Shown: one piece after another, positions 1 through 8,661 of the stretch
How the letters are laid out: each line of letters opens with the position of its first letter
Numbering within the stretch: the stretch's first letter is position 1
From: Vibrio tasmaniensis
GTDB taxonomy: Bacteria; Pseudomonadota; Gammaproteobacteria; Enterobacterales; Vibrionaceae
Reading direction: 5' to 3'
Assembly: GCF_024347635.1 (NCBI RefSeq)
Contig: NZ_AP025511.1
Location: forward strand, 620,001 to 684,000
DNA: 64,000 nucleotides
Program-made: the position numbers and the translations under genes
The notes under the pieces: generated by a model
The model's database searches: none
The model's input: the letters and a program-made list of their open reading frames with translations, nothing else
Told to the model about the DNA's origin: nothing

Positions 1-5
1 AGAGC

Positions 6-1835
6 TTACAGCTCTCGCAATACTCGGAACCCTAGATAGTTCGCGGCAGTAGAAGGCGAAACGTACAGTTCAGTAAACACCTTTGCCTCTTCAGGAGAGA
101 AGCTCCATGCGCCCCCCTTAGCGATACCTTTCTGAGTTGCAGTCCATTCCCAAACGTTACCCACCATGTCATAGAAACCTGTTGGCGTTGGCAAGAATGA
201 TTTAACGGGAGAAGTACTGACGTTTGACCACTGTGTGCCAGACCAACCAGTATTGGCTCTGCCTGACCGGAATTTGTTACCCCACCAGAAGCTGGTATCT
301 TGCCCTGCTCTTGCCGCCGCTTCCCACTCTTGTCGTGTTGGTAAACGGTAAGTAAAGCCTGTTTTTTTAGATAACCAACGCGTATACGCTTTCGCATCGC
401 TTTGGCTAACGCATACAACAGGCGAGCTATCGACTTGCTTGAAACCAGGAGCTTTCCAGTCATTGTCTGACACAGTCGTGATCTCTGCATTGACGAAGGT
501 GTCACAAGTGTTCATCAACTCAGCGTCTGTCTGGTAACCCGTATTTTTCACAAATGCTTTAAAATCTTGAACACGAGTTGGGGTTGCCGCTAATGCAAAT
601 GGCTGTTTGATCGTGACTTGCTCAGCATTGTTTTCACCGAGTAGATAAGTCCCGGATCCAACCACAATCATTTCTGGACTTTGAGTACCACTGCCCATTG
701 GGTCAGCAAACTTAGTCCCCACATTCAGTGAGTTCTGCTTCGCTTGTAATACTGCTCTTAGGTTGTGATCTCGGGCTATTTTCAGCTCTTGGTGGAAAGA
801 AAGATAACCTTCTTTCTCAATTGTAACCATGTGCTGCCCTGTAGGTAACATCACTTCAACCGGAGTGCTGCCATAGTTCACACCATTGATAGAAACCTTG
901 TCATTATACTGATTTGAGCGAACCACCAAGTTAACCCATGCAACTTCTTTCTGCTGATCATCGGCTTGCAGATCGCTCTGATCGAAACAGTTTGAGGATT
1001 GAATGCCAAGTAAGCGGCAAGGAGTATTCTTATCTGGACGAGTTTCTAAATTCGCAGCAACCACTGCTCGGTAACGGTTATCTTCGGAGAAGCCAGATGA
1101 TTTCACGCTGTGTTGCAGAACGTGAATATTCAAAGATGCAGACGCTAGGTGTTCTTTTACTATTTTTGATTCTGTCGCGTTGTCTACAAGGCTATTTTGA
1201 AATTGTTTTACTGCTTTTTGAAGTGTTAAAGCTACCGTTTGGTCTGAGCATTGAGCTAAGGTCATATCGCTGCTACAGCGGTTAGTAAAGCTAACGGTGT
1301 GCTCTTGTGTTTGAGTAACCTCGCTTCTTAATCTCTCAGCTCTTGCTCTTAGTTTGTCTTGATTCAAATGTGCGATAGACATTTCTACAGCCGATTTTTC
1401 TGCTTTGATGGCCTCTAGCTCCTTCACTAAACTTTGCAGTTTTTGCTCAGAATCCGAAATCGTAAGCTTGTGCTCTTTTACCGATTTCCAGGCGTCTTGA
1501 AAATGGTTTTGAGCAGGTGAAATATCGAAACCTGGCTCATCAATCATGCGAGTGTAATCTTGCTCTAGGCTAGTTTTCGCCGTTGCGAGTTTTTGCTCTG
1601 ATTGAGCTAATAACTTGGCTTGACGTGCCATTTGCTGTGCTTGGTTGTCGACTTGATTTTGTTTGTCCGCCATCTTCTTCTCGATAGCCGTTAAACTGGC
1701 ATGTTCTTCGAAAAGAGAGCTTTCAATGTCGATGACTGATGACGTGATTGCTGGCGATGTCGCTTCAGCGAAAACAGCAGGCGTCATTAAGCATGGAGCA
1801 AGTGCAAATAATAGAGTAGGAAAACCTTGGCGCAT
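6..1835 (-). CDS. Exported PEGA and FGE/SUMF1-domain protein
   Basis: A 609-residue protein starting with a hydrophobic signal peptide that ends near AVFA. Residues about 40-240 are rich in charged helical sequence and probably form coiled coils. A PEGA domain follows at roughly 305-365 (SINGVNYGSTPVEV, then a GQHMVTIEKEGY turn). The C-terminal ~220 residues match the FGE-sulfatase/SUMF1 fold, with RLPTRQEWEAAARAG, GFYDMVGNVWEWTA and KGGAWSF signatures. In most bacterial members outside true formylglycine enzymes this domain is a binding or non-catalytic module; I see no basis for a specific substrate. The neighbour at 1993-3102 is a paralogue of its first ~370 residues and is read in the same direction. 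The stop codon lies at bases 6-8, so the gene is complete. Confidence 0.85.
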   Translation of the reverse strand: MRQGFPTLLFALAPCLMTPAVFAEATSPAITSSVIDIESSLFEEHASLTAIEKKMADKQNQVDNQAQQMARQAKLLAQSEQKLATAKTSLEQDYTRMIDEPGFDISPAQNHFQDAWKSVKEHKLTISDSEQKLQSLVKELEAIKAEKSAVEMSIAHLNQDKLRARAERLRSEVTQTQEHTVSFTNRCSSDMTLAQCSDQTVALTLQKAVKQFQNSLVDNATESKIVKEHLASASLNIHVLQHSVKSSGFSEDNRYRAVVAANLETRPDKNTPCRLLGIQSSNCFDQSDLQADDQQKEVAWVNLVVRSNQYNDKVSINGVNYGSTPVEVMLPTGQHMVTIEKEGYLSFHQELKIARDHNLRAVLQAKQNSLNVGTKFADPMGSGTQSPEMIVVGSGTYLLGENNAEQVTIKQPFALAATPTRVQDFKAFVKNTGYQTDAELMNTCDTFVNAEITTVSDNDWKAPGFKQVDSSPVVCVSQSDAKAYTRWLSKKTGFTYRLPTRQEWEAAARAGQDTSFWWGNKFRSGRANTGWSGTQWSNVSTSPVKSFLPTPTGFYDMVGNVWEWTATQKGIAKGGAWSFSPEEAKVFTELYVSPSTAANYLGFRVLREL

Positions 1836-1992
1836 GTTGGGCTACTTCAGTCGTAATTTAGGTTAATTGAATATTCTAACGAAAACGCCATTTCGTTTGA
1901 AGCTACTTTCTATAACTACAACAAGATGGCGAGTATTCATTCAGCTATTGTGAAATAGGCACGGCTATTTATATCAGGCTTAGCCTATATAT

Positions 1993-3102
1993 TTAGATTT
2001 CATTTTCCTTACTAGGAAGGAGTTTAACCCAAATAGTATCGCTGCCGTTGATAGTCACTGTGCGGTTATATGACTCGTAACCTTCTTTTGAAATGGTTAC
2101 TTGATGACGACCGCTCGGTAGCGAAACCTCTAGAGGTGTGCTGCCGTATTTAATGCCGTTGATAGTTACTGAGTCATTATATTGATCAGAACGAACCATC
2201 ACGTTTGCCCACTGCTTGTCGCTCTTCTTTGCAACCTTAACGTCGCTGTCCGTTAAACAGTAGCGAGTTGAAACGTTCAATAAGTTACATGCTGCAATCG
2301 CTTCAGGCTTTGCTTGAAGTTGAGCTTGCATCTGCACAAAGTAAGAGTTGTTTCCTGAGAAACCGCTCTTGATTGCTTGGCTGTCTTGAACATGAATGTT
2401 CAATTGAACACCTTGTAAATTTTGCTTCGCTAACGTGCTTTCTGTGAGCTGCTCAAGTAATTTGCTCTTGAAGTTTTGTACCGCTTTCTGCTTCGTCAGA
2501 TGTTTACCTTGAGCAATACACTCACCCAGCGTCATTGTTGATGAACATGTGGTGGTGTAGCTAGTTTCAAGAACCGCACTTTCACGAAGTTCTGTTGCAA
2601 TACGTTTAACGCGAGCTTCAACTTTTGATTCTTTCAAGTTAGCCAGCTCATTATTCAAACGAGCTTGCTTTTGCTTAATTTGAGAAAGGTAAATTTCGTT
2701 CTCATTCATCGCTTGCTGATTATCTAGCTGAGACGATTGATTCTCTTTAACCGCAGCCCAAGCATCTTGGTATCCTTTCTGAAAAGAAACCAGATCTGTT
2801 TCTGGATCATCAAGTAAGCGACTGTACTGTTTGTCGAGTACAGATTTAGCTCGGTTACGTTTTGCCTTTAACTCTTCACCTTCACGTAACAACTTACTGT
2901 TCTGGTTTTGTAGTTGTTTTAAGGTCTCAGTTGCCGATACTTTGGTCGCTGAAATACGCTCAATATCTGAGTTTTTCTCTGTTAGCTTTGCATCGATAGC
3001 TGAAACGGGATCGACTTGATTCAGTTCTTCAGCTGATAACGATGCAGATACCCAAAGTGGGGATAGCGCAAGTAAAAGCGCTGAAATTCGAAAGTTAGTC
3101 AT
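1993..3102 (-). CDS. Exported PEGA-domain protein, paralogue of the 6-1835 gene
   Basis: I chose the ATG at 3102 (MTNFRISALLLALSPLW) because it starts a normal signal peptide and has a purine-rich AGGGA just upstream; a TTG 12 bases earlier is also open. The 369-residue product has a signal peptide, a long charged helical region and a C-terminal PEGA domain (TINGIKYGSTPLEVSLP, then HQVTISKEGYES). It aligns along its whole length with the N-terminal part of the upstream-numbered paralogue, including the shared TTCSSTMTLGECIAQ/TNRCSSDMTLAQCSD and DNRYR/NNSYF blocks, but it ends directly after the PEGA domain with no FGE module. Function unknown; probably periplasmic or envelope-associated. It may be cotranscribed with the paralogue 157 bases downstream. 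Confidence 0.82.
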   Translation of the reverse strand: MTNFRISALLLALSPLWVSASLSAEELNQVDPVSAIDAKLTEKNSDIERISATKVSATETLKQLQNQNSKLLREGEELKAKRNRAKSVLDKQYSRLLDDPETDLVSFQKGYQDAWAAVKENQSSQLDNQQAMNENEIYLSQIKQKQARLNNELANLKESKVEARVKRIATELRESAVLETSYTTTCSSTMTLGECIAQGKHLTKQKAVQNFKSKLLEQLTESTLAKQNLQGVQLNIHVQDSQAIKSGFSGNNSYFVQMQAQLQAKPEAIAACNLLNVSTRYCLTDSDVKVAKKSDKQWANVMVRSDQYNDSVTINGIKYGSTPLEVSLPSGRHQVTISKEGYESYNRTVTINGSDTIWVKLLPSKENEI

Positions 3103-3599
3103 AGGTCCCTGCAACTTGTATATTTAAAATTGGCTCGTTAATAAAGTGTCTACTTCCTAGTTGTGAGTCACTAGTTATTAGCAATTAACACAGTACCCGT
3201 CTTTATACCGTTTTATTGCCCTCCAATCTACTCAAAAGCTAAGTTTCGGTACTTCGGATACACTTTTTACATATTTACACCGAAATAATTGAGCTATATA
3301 AGAAAATATTGTCGTTATGGTGTAGTCATTTGGTTTCCATTTGTGACTTGCTTTGACTTTTGGTGTTCTGATTTCTTTAATATTGAGATGAAGAGAGTGG
3401 TCGAAAGATTGGAAGGTTGGTTTTACAAAGTCCGTAGTTTGGTCACACTTGATCATATTTCCGGAGGCATGATCAAGTGGTTATCAGTAATGATCTTTCT
3501 TTAAAGAAGAGAAAACGACTCTCATGATCATTTACAAATTCATCTTATGCAGATTTCAGAGTATTATTCTTATTATGTCGACCTAAGTACTTTGCTGTC
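3103..3599. other. Intergenic region, about 500 bp, with an RctB-like inverted repeat
   Basis: Non-coding by my reading. Two overlapping open frames of about 70 codons on opposite strands (3232-3456 and 3289-3504) have no ribosome binding site or family resemblance, so I do not call them genes. The stretch separates the PEGA gene from the divergent AraC gene and must hold both promoters. Its one striking element is the inverted repeat at 3448-3477. Confidence 0.6.
3448..3477. promoter_or_regulatory. Candidate RctB-related inverted repeat
   Basis: Two 9-bp perfect arms, CTTGATCAT and ATGATCAAG, face each other across a 12-bp centre containing TTCCGGAGG. The left half fits CTTGATCATNNTTCCG exactly and the right half differs at one base. 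The same sequence recurs in the ori2 region near 29.25, 29.38 and 29.65 kb. Binding by RctB is inferred only from this resemblance. Confidence 0.45.
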
Positions 3600-4427
3600 A
3601 TGCCAAAACCTTTACCCTTTCCAAACCTAGACTTGTCTCCGCTAGGGCTTACAGGCCCTCGACCAGCGGAAATCATTACTTTGCCTTCGCATATGGATTG
3701 TCACGATCATCATTATTCGCAGGTGGTGATTGGTCTGAAAGGTCAGGCTGAATTTGAAGTCAGCGGTAAAGGCAATCTTGTCGGCCCCGGTCAAGGTTGT
3801 GTGGTAACGGCGAGCTCTGATCATGCTTTCGGTGGTGTGGTTGGTCAGTCGGACATCCTAGTACTCAATATGCCAGTGCCAACGGATGATGACCCTCTGA
3901 TGCTAGAGAAGATCAATCAGTTAGAATCATCGAACGTTTACTTCCAATTAGACGCGCAAATTCAAAAGCTTATCCATATGTTGGTGCAAGAAATGCAGGC
4001 CAGTCCTAATGATCTTCTACTAAGCCGAGCCTGTAATGACACGGTGATCGCGCTGATGCAAAGACACATCTCGGCATTCGAAACTCCGATTAAAGACTCG
4101 CGTTTTGATCTTGAGGCATTGGATCGCTACATTGAGCGACACCTCGCGAACAAGATCTCTGTCGCGCAGCTTGCAGGCAGTGTGTTTCTGGGTGAAAGCC
4201 AGTTCCACGTGCTATTCAAAGATCAAATGGGCATTACCCCTCACCAGTACGTTCTTGGTAAGCGTATCGACCGATCTCGTCGTTTAATCGAACAAGGTAA
4301 CCTCAGCCTTGGTCAGGTCGCTGAACTGGCCGGTTTTTCCGGTCAATCCTCCTTTACTCACACCTTTTCTCGCCTTCAAGGCATGTCACCATCTCAATAC
4401 AAAAAGCAAACTTCTGTTAAACAATGA
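3600..4427 (+). CDS. AraC-family transcriptional regulator, probable regulator of proline utilisation
   Basis: A 275-residue regulator. The N-terminal half has a cupin-type sensor with His-rich HDHHYSQVVIGLKG and a PGQGCVV turn. The C-terminal ~100 residues carry the two helix-turn-helix motifs of the AraC family (ISVAQLAGSVFLGESQFHVLFK, shortened here to its key part SVAQLA...SQFHVLFK, then LGQVAELAGFSGQSSFTHTF and the MSPSQYKK ending). It lies 178 bp upstream of putA in the same orientation. The PutA here lacks the N-terminal ribbon-helix-helix repressor domain of the enterobacterial enzyme, so a separate regulator is expected; that this protein fills the role is inferred from position. An RctB-iteron-like sequence falls inside the gene at 3817-3831. 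Confidence 0.85.
   Translation: MPKPLPFPNLDLSPLGLTGPRPAEIITLPSHMDCHDHHYSQVVIGLKGQAEFEVSGKGNLVGPGQGCVVTASSDHAFGGVVGQSDILVLNMPVPTDDDPLMLEKINQLESSNVYFQLDAQIQKLIHMLVQEMQASPNDLLLSRACNDTVIALMQRHISAFETPIKDSRFDLEALDRYIERHLANKISVAQLAGSVFLGESQFHVLFKDQMGITPHQYVLGKRIDRSRRLIEQGNLSLGQVAELAGFSGQSSFTHTFSRLQGMSPSQYKKQTSVKQ
3817..3831 (+). promoter_or_regulatory. 12-mer-like sequence inside the AraC gene
   Basis: CTGATCATGCTTTCG differs by a single base from the first ori2 iteron and its flank (ATGATCATGCTTTCG at 29762). It lies in codons for SDHAF, so coding constraint could explain part of it. It is about 370 bp from the inverted repeat at 3448. Confidence 0.3.
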
Positions 4428-4568
4428 AACAAAACGGCATATTATATTAAAGTTTTATGTGTGACCTTGTGTTTATTTTGTTAATAAAGCGAGTTTTTAG
4501 CAAAAAACTCGGAGTTTTTGACAAGTAATCCTTATATACTCTAAATACACTGCAGCCATTGTAGAGAT

Positions 4569-4585
4569 CCCGGGCTAATTCCGGG
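4569..4585 (+). promoter_or_regulatory. GC-rich hairpin in the putA leader
   Basis: CCCGG, a 7-base loop and CCGGG form a short stable stem about 20 bases ahead of the putA start codon and just upstream of the AAGGAA ribosome binding site. No U-run follows, so it is not an ordinary terminator. An effect on mRNA stability or translation is possible but unproven. Confidence 0.4.
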
Positions 4586-4605
4586 TGTGAGATTAAGGAA
4601 AACGC

Positions 4606-7600
4606 ATGTTTACAGCTACTGATGTGTTAAAGCCAGAATTCAACGAGCAGTCGCTTGATGATCTTTGGACGCTTATCTCACCATTATATATGGTGGATGA
4701 AACCCAATGGCTAGAGCAACTTCTGCCGCTAGCTACCCCTTCTGAGTCAGAAAAGCAGCAGATCACAGACAAAACGACATCATTGATCGAAGCTATCCGT
4801 GCGGATAAGACTTCTATCCAGATGATCGATGCATTGTTGCTTGAATACAGCTTAGATACTCAAGAGGGCATCTTGCTAATGTGTCTGGCGGAAGCCTTGA
4901 TGCGTATTCCTGATTCAGCAACCGCTGATGCTCTGATTCGTGACAAATTAAGCGTTGCGGATTGGAAATCTCACCTAAAGAATTCAGACTCAGTATTTGT
5001 TAACGCATCCACTTGGGGATTAATGCTAACAGGCAAGGTGGTTGGACTTTCATCTAAAGAGCAGAGCGCAGGTCAAGCGGTTAACCGTTTAGTGAACAAG
5101 CTTTCTGAGCCGGTAATTCGCAAAGCGATGCACCAAGCTATGAAGGTGATGGGTCACCAATTTGTTCTTGGCCGCAGCATTGCTGAAGCGCAAAAGAACG
5201 GTAAGTCGATGCGTGATAAAGGTTTTACCTACTCATACGACATGCTAGGTGAAGCGGCACTGACCACTGCTGACGCAAATAAATACTTCAAAGATTACCT
5301 AATGGCGATTGAAGCCGTAGGTCGAGACAGCTATGTTTCTCCACAATCGAATGTCTCTTCAAAATCAAGCCCTGCGCCATCGGTATCTATCAAGCTTTCT
5401 GCGCTTCACCCACGTTATGAAGTGGCGAACGAAGACCGCGTACTGACTGAACTTTGCGACACGCTAGAGCAGTTATTGCGCCGCGCAGTAGAGCTCGATG
5501 TTGCGATTACGATTGATGCGGAAGAAGCGGATCGCCTAGAGCTTTCTCTTAAATTATTCGAAAAACTGTACCGCACTGACCTTGTAAAAGGTTGGGGTAA
5601 ATTTGGTTTGGTTATTCAAGCTTACTCAAAGCGTGCACTACCGGTTCTAGTATGGCTAAACCGCTTGGCGAAAGAGCAGGGTGATTTGATCCCGCTTCGC
5701 TTAGTAAAAGGCGCTTACTGGGACAGCGAAATCAAATGGTCACAGCAAGCTGGCTTTACTGATTACCCAGTTTACACACGCAAAGAAGCGACAGACGTTG
5801 CTTACCTTGCCTGTGCGCGTTACCTACTGAGCCCAAGTGTTCGTGGCAATATCTTCCCGCAGTTTGCGAGCCACAATGCTCACACAGTTTCTGCTATTGC
5901 AGTAATGACCGAGCATAAAGACTTTGAATTCCAACGCTTACACGGCATGGGTGATTCTCTGTACAACCATGCAATGGAAGCTTACCAACAATCGGTACGT
6001 ATCTACGCACCGGTTGGCAGCCATAAAGATCTACTGCCATACCTAGTACGTCGCTTGCTAGAAAACGGTGCAAACAGCTCGTTTGTCCACCGTCTAGTTG
6101 ATGCGTGTTGCCCTGTGGCAGAGCTGACTCAGCATCCTGTCGATATGCTTCTGGCATTCGATACATTGCACAACACTAAGATTCCTCTGCCTCCAGCGGT
6201 ATTCCCTGAGCGTAAGAACTCTTACGGTGTGAACATTGATATTGAAAGCGAAGCGCATCAATTTGAAGAGCAAGTAAAAAGCTTCTTAAACAATCAATGG
6301 ACTGCGGGCCCTGTGATCAACGGTGAATCTCTTGCCGAAAGCATGATCAAGGCTGATCAGAACGTTGAGCAAGTGACGGCACCTTATGATCGTCGTATTC
6401 ATGTGGGTCAGGTGGCTTTTGCTAACCTTGATCATGTTTCCGCAGCGATCACTGGCGCAGACGCTGCATTCGCTGATTGGAACGCAACTTCGGTTGAAAC
6501 CAAAGCGGCTGCACTTGATAAGTTGGCTGATCTGATGGAAGACAACCTCGCTGAGCTAGTGGCGATTTGTCATCAAGAAGCGGGTAAGACAATTCACGAT
6601 AGTGTTGATGAAGTACGTGAAGCAGTCGATTTCTGTCGTTACTACGCAAAACAAGCTGACAATCTACAAGGTTTCGAACTAAAAGGTTTTGATGGCCAAA
6701 CACGAATCGCTTCTCGACAAGGTCGTGGTGTGTTCGTCTGTATCAGCCCTTGGAACTTCCCTCTAGCGATCTTCCTTGGCCAAATTACTGCAGCACTAGT
6801 GGCGGGTAACACGGTTGTGGCGAAGCCTGCCGAGCAAACAAGCTTGATTGCTGCTCGTGCGGTTGAACTGATGAATGAAGCGGGCTTCCCTGCTGGCACG
6901 ATTCAGCTACTACCGGGTCGCGGTGCTGAGATCGGCAGTGCGCTCACCAGTCATGATGCAATTGCGGGCGTTGCCTTTACGGGTTCAACACCAACTGCAC
7001 AACGTATCAACGTGTCATTGGCAAGTCGTAATGCTAAGCCAGTTCCGTTTATTGCGGAGACAGGCGGCCAGAATGCGATGATCGTCGACAGTACTGCACT
7101 GCCTGAACAGGTAGTTCGTGATGTGATTCGTTCAGCATTCGCTTCAGCAGGTCAGCGTTGTTCTGCACTACGTGTGCTTTACATCCAAGAAGACATTGCA
7201 GACCGCGTGGTTGGATTGATTCACGGTGCAATGGACGAGCTGAGTGTTGGCATTCCACACCTTCATAAAACCGATGTTGGCCCTGTTATCGACCAAAATG
7301 CGAAACAGAAGTTGTTGGCTCACTTAGAAAACATGACTAATACCCAGAAGAAGGTGGCGCAACTTTCTTTAGGTTCTGATTGTGAACATGGTGACTTTGT
7401 TCCACCAAGTGCATTCGAAATCGATGACATCAGCTGTTTGAAAGAAGAACAGTTTGGCCCTGTGCTGCACATCGTTCGCTTCAAGGCGAGTGAATTGGCG
7501 CAAGTGGTAGACCAAATTAACCAAACGGGCTTTGGCTTAACCATGGGTATTCACAGCCGTAACGAGACAACTTACCGTTGGATCGAAAAGCACGTGCGCG

Positions 7601-7761
7601 TGGGTAACTGCTACATCAACCGTGACCAAGTCGGCGCTGTTGTTGGTGTTCAACCATTTGGCGGTCAAGGTTTGTCGGGCACAGGCCCTAAAGCGGGTGG
7701 TCCTCACTACCTATATCGCTTTACTGATGTTCATTTTTCTCAATCACAAGACAAGGCATAA
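4606..7761 (+). CDS. putA: Bifunctional proline dehydrogenase / L-glutamate gamma-semialdehyde dehydrogenase PutA
   Basis: The 1051-residue enzyme oxidises proline to glutamate in two steps: FAD-dependent proline dehydrogenase, then NAD-dependent P5C/glutamate-semialdehyde dehydrogenase. The PRODH half shows SIKLSALHPRYE, LRLVKGAYWDSEIK, ASHNAHTV and the LENGANSSFVHR substrate-binding helix. The ALDH half shows SPWNFPLAIF near residue 715, the general base Glu about 818 (FIAETGGQNA) and the catalytic Cys about 852 (GQRCSALR). There is no N-terminal ribbon-helix-helix domain, so it is unlikely to be a DNA-binding repressor as in E. coli. It starts with a good AAGGAA site and is followed 11 bp later by a gene for the C-terminal ALDH-like domain that long PutA proteins carry fused, then by putP. 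An RctB-like motif lies within it at 6427-6442. Confidence 0.97.
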   Translation: MFTATDVLKPEFNEQSLDDLWTLISPLYMVDETQWLEQLLPLATPSESEKQQITDKTTSLIEAIRADKTSIQMIDALLLEYSLDTQEGILLMCLAEALMRIPDSATADALIRDKLSVADWKSHLKNSDSVFVNASTWGLMLTGKVVGLSSKEQSAGQAVNRLVNKLSEPVIRKAMHQAMKVMGHQFVLGRSIAEAQKNGKSMRDKGFTYSYDMLGEAALTTADANKYFKDYLMAIEAVGRDSYVSPQSNVSSKSSPAPSVSIKLSALHPRYEVANEDRVLTELCDTLEQLLRRAVELDVAITIDAEEADRLELSLKLFEKLYRTDLVKGWGKFGLVIQAYSKRALPVLVWLNRLAKEQGDLIPLRLVKGAYWDSEIKWSQQAGFTDYPVYTRKEATDVAYLACARYLLSPSVRGNIFPQFASHNAHTVSAIAVMTEHKDFEFQRLHGMGDSLYNHAMEAYQQSVRIYAPVGSHKDLLPYLVRRLLENGANSSFVHRLVDACCPVAELTQHPVDMLLAFDTLHNTKIPLPPAVFPERKNSYGVNIDIESEAHQFEEQVKSFLNNQWTAGPVINGESLAESMIKADQNVEQVTAPYDRRIHVGQVAFANLDHVSAAITGADAAFADWNATSVETKAAALDKLADLMEDNLAELVAICHQEAGKTIHDSVDEVREAVDFCRYYAKQADNLQGFELKGFDGQTRIASRQGRGVFVCISPWNFPLAIFLGQITAALVAGNTVVAKPAEQTSLIAARAVELMNEAGFPAGTIQLLPGRGAEIGSALTSHDAIAGVAFTGSTPTAQRINVSLASRNAKPVPFIAETGGQNAMIVDSTALPEQVVRDVIRSAFASAGQRCSALRVLYIQEDIADRVVGLIHGAMDELSVGIPHLHKTDVGPVIDQNAKQKLLAHLENMTNTQKKVAQLSLGSDCEHGDFVPPSAFEIDDISCLKEEQFGPVLHIVRFKASELAQVVDQINQTGFGLTMGIHSRNETTYRWIEKHVRVGNCYINRDQVGAVVGVQPFGGQGLSGTGPKAGGPHYLYRFTDVHFSQSQDKA
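6427..6442 (+). promoter_or_regulatory. RctB-related motif inside putA
   Basis: CTTGATCATGTTTCCG fits the CTTGATCATNNTTCCG sequence found repeatedly near ori2. It lies in codons for NLDHVSA and could be chance, although 14 fixed bases are not expected by chance in a window of this size. Confidence 0.35.
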
Positions 7762-7772
7762 GGAGCATTATC

Positions 7773-8477
7773 ATGGTTCATCAAGTGACAGGTTTTTCTG
7801 ATGCTTTGTTAGCGTGGGAACAATGGAATCTTACCGACTTTGATCATAAGAGTGCTCAGGTACTTGCGCTGAAATCAGAGATCGAAAGCCAATCTGCGCC
7901 TTTGGCGACGGTGGCGACTTATCATCTAGAGCAGGCCTCTGCGCTGCTTTCTGAACATCACCTAATGGCTGGCCCTACGGGCGAAACCAATGAGTTGTAT
8001 GCCGCAGGCCGCGGTGTGGCTTTGGTGATTGTTGATGATTGCCAAGACAAACTGCCAGCACTACAAACGGCAATGGCTCTGATTACCGCTGCACTATTGG
8101 CTGGTAACAGCGTCCAATTGTGCAGTGATGATGTGCAGTTCAATACCTTAATTGCTGACGCCGCAAAACAAGCGAATCTACCAACCAACTTGGTGCAGGT
8201 TGCCTCGTATGACGCTGCTCAACAGCTGCTGTCTTGCGATGTCCGAAGCGCGGGTTACGTGGGTAATTCACAAACGGCACAAGCTATCAATTTACAGCTT
8301 GCTAAGCGTGACGGTGCAATCGTCGGTTTAGTGGCTGAAACGGATCTGGTGACAATGAATGTTGCTAATGATCCACACCTATCGCTGCGCTTCATTACCG
8401 AGCGTACGCGAACTATAAATATAACAGCCGTGGGCGGTAACGCGACCTTGCTCGAACTTGGAAGCGAAGCTCACTAA
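7773..8477 (+). CDS. Stand-alone PutA C-terminal ALDH-superfamily-like domain
   Basis: A 234-residue protein starting 11 bp after putA, with an AAGGAG site overlapping the putA end. It resembles an aldehyde dehydrogenase Rossmann domain (AAGRGVALVIVDDC, then MALITAALLAGNSVQLCSDD, then the VGNSQTAQAIN block) but has no catalytic Cys or Glu. In long PutA proteins (for example from rhizobia) a C-terminal domain of this kind packs on the catalytic modules and helps close the channel between active sites. Here it is a separate polypeptide, presumably made in equal amounts with PutA. It is often annotated as a P5C dehydrogenase, but without the active-site residues it cannot be the enzyme itself. 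The partnership with PutA is inferred from gene order and fold. Confidence 0.75.
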   Translation: MVHQVTGFSDALLAWEQWNLTDFDHKSAQVLALKSEIESQSAPLATVATYHLEQASALLSEHHLMAGPTGETNELYAAGRGVALVIVDDCQDKLPALQTAMALITAALLAGNSVQLCSDDVQFNTLIADAAKQANLPTNLVQVASYDAAQQLLSCDVRSAGYVGNSQTAQAINLQLAKRDGAIVGLVAETDLVTMNVANDPHLSLRFITERTRTINITAVGGNATLLELGSEAH

Positions 8478-8661
8478 CCTTCAGTAAAATTGGCTCTAAG
8501 CACTTTTGGTTTTTTCCATTGTTGGGTTTTCTCCATCTTTGGATTTAATTCATAGTGCATTGGAGCCTCAATACCTAACTCAATGCACTCGCTTGCCTTT
8601 ACGGTGAGTGTCTTGCATTGAATTAGGCATGGAAGGCTTTCTACAAAATGAGGACTATCAA

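Noticed and set aside
3232..3504. Two overlapping open frames of about 70 codons on opposite strands in the PEGA-AraC intergenic region.
   Set aside because: No ribosome binding site, unnatural composition and no family; the DNA is better explained by promoters and the inverted repeat.
8608..8661. An 18-codon N-terminal extension of PutP from a GTG start.
   Set aside because: No ribosome site for the GTG; the ATG at 8662 has one and gives the normal PutP length.
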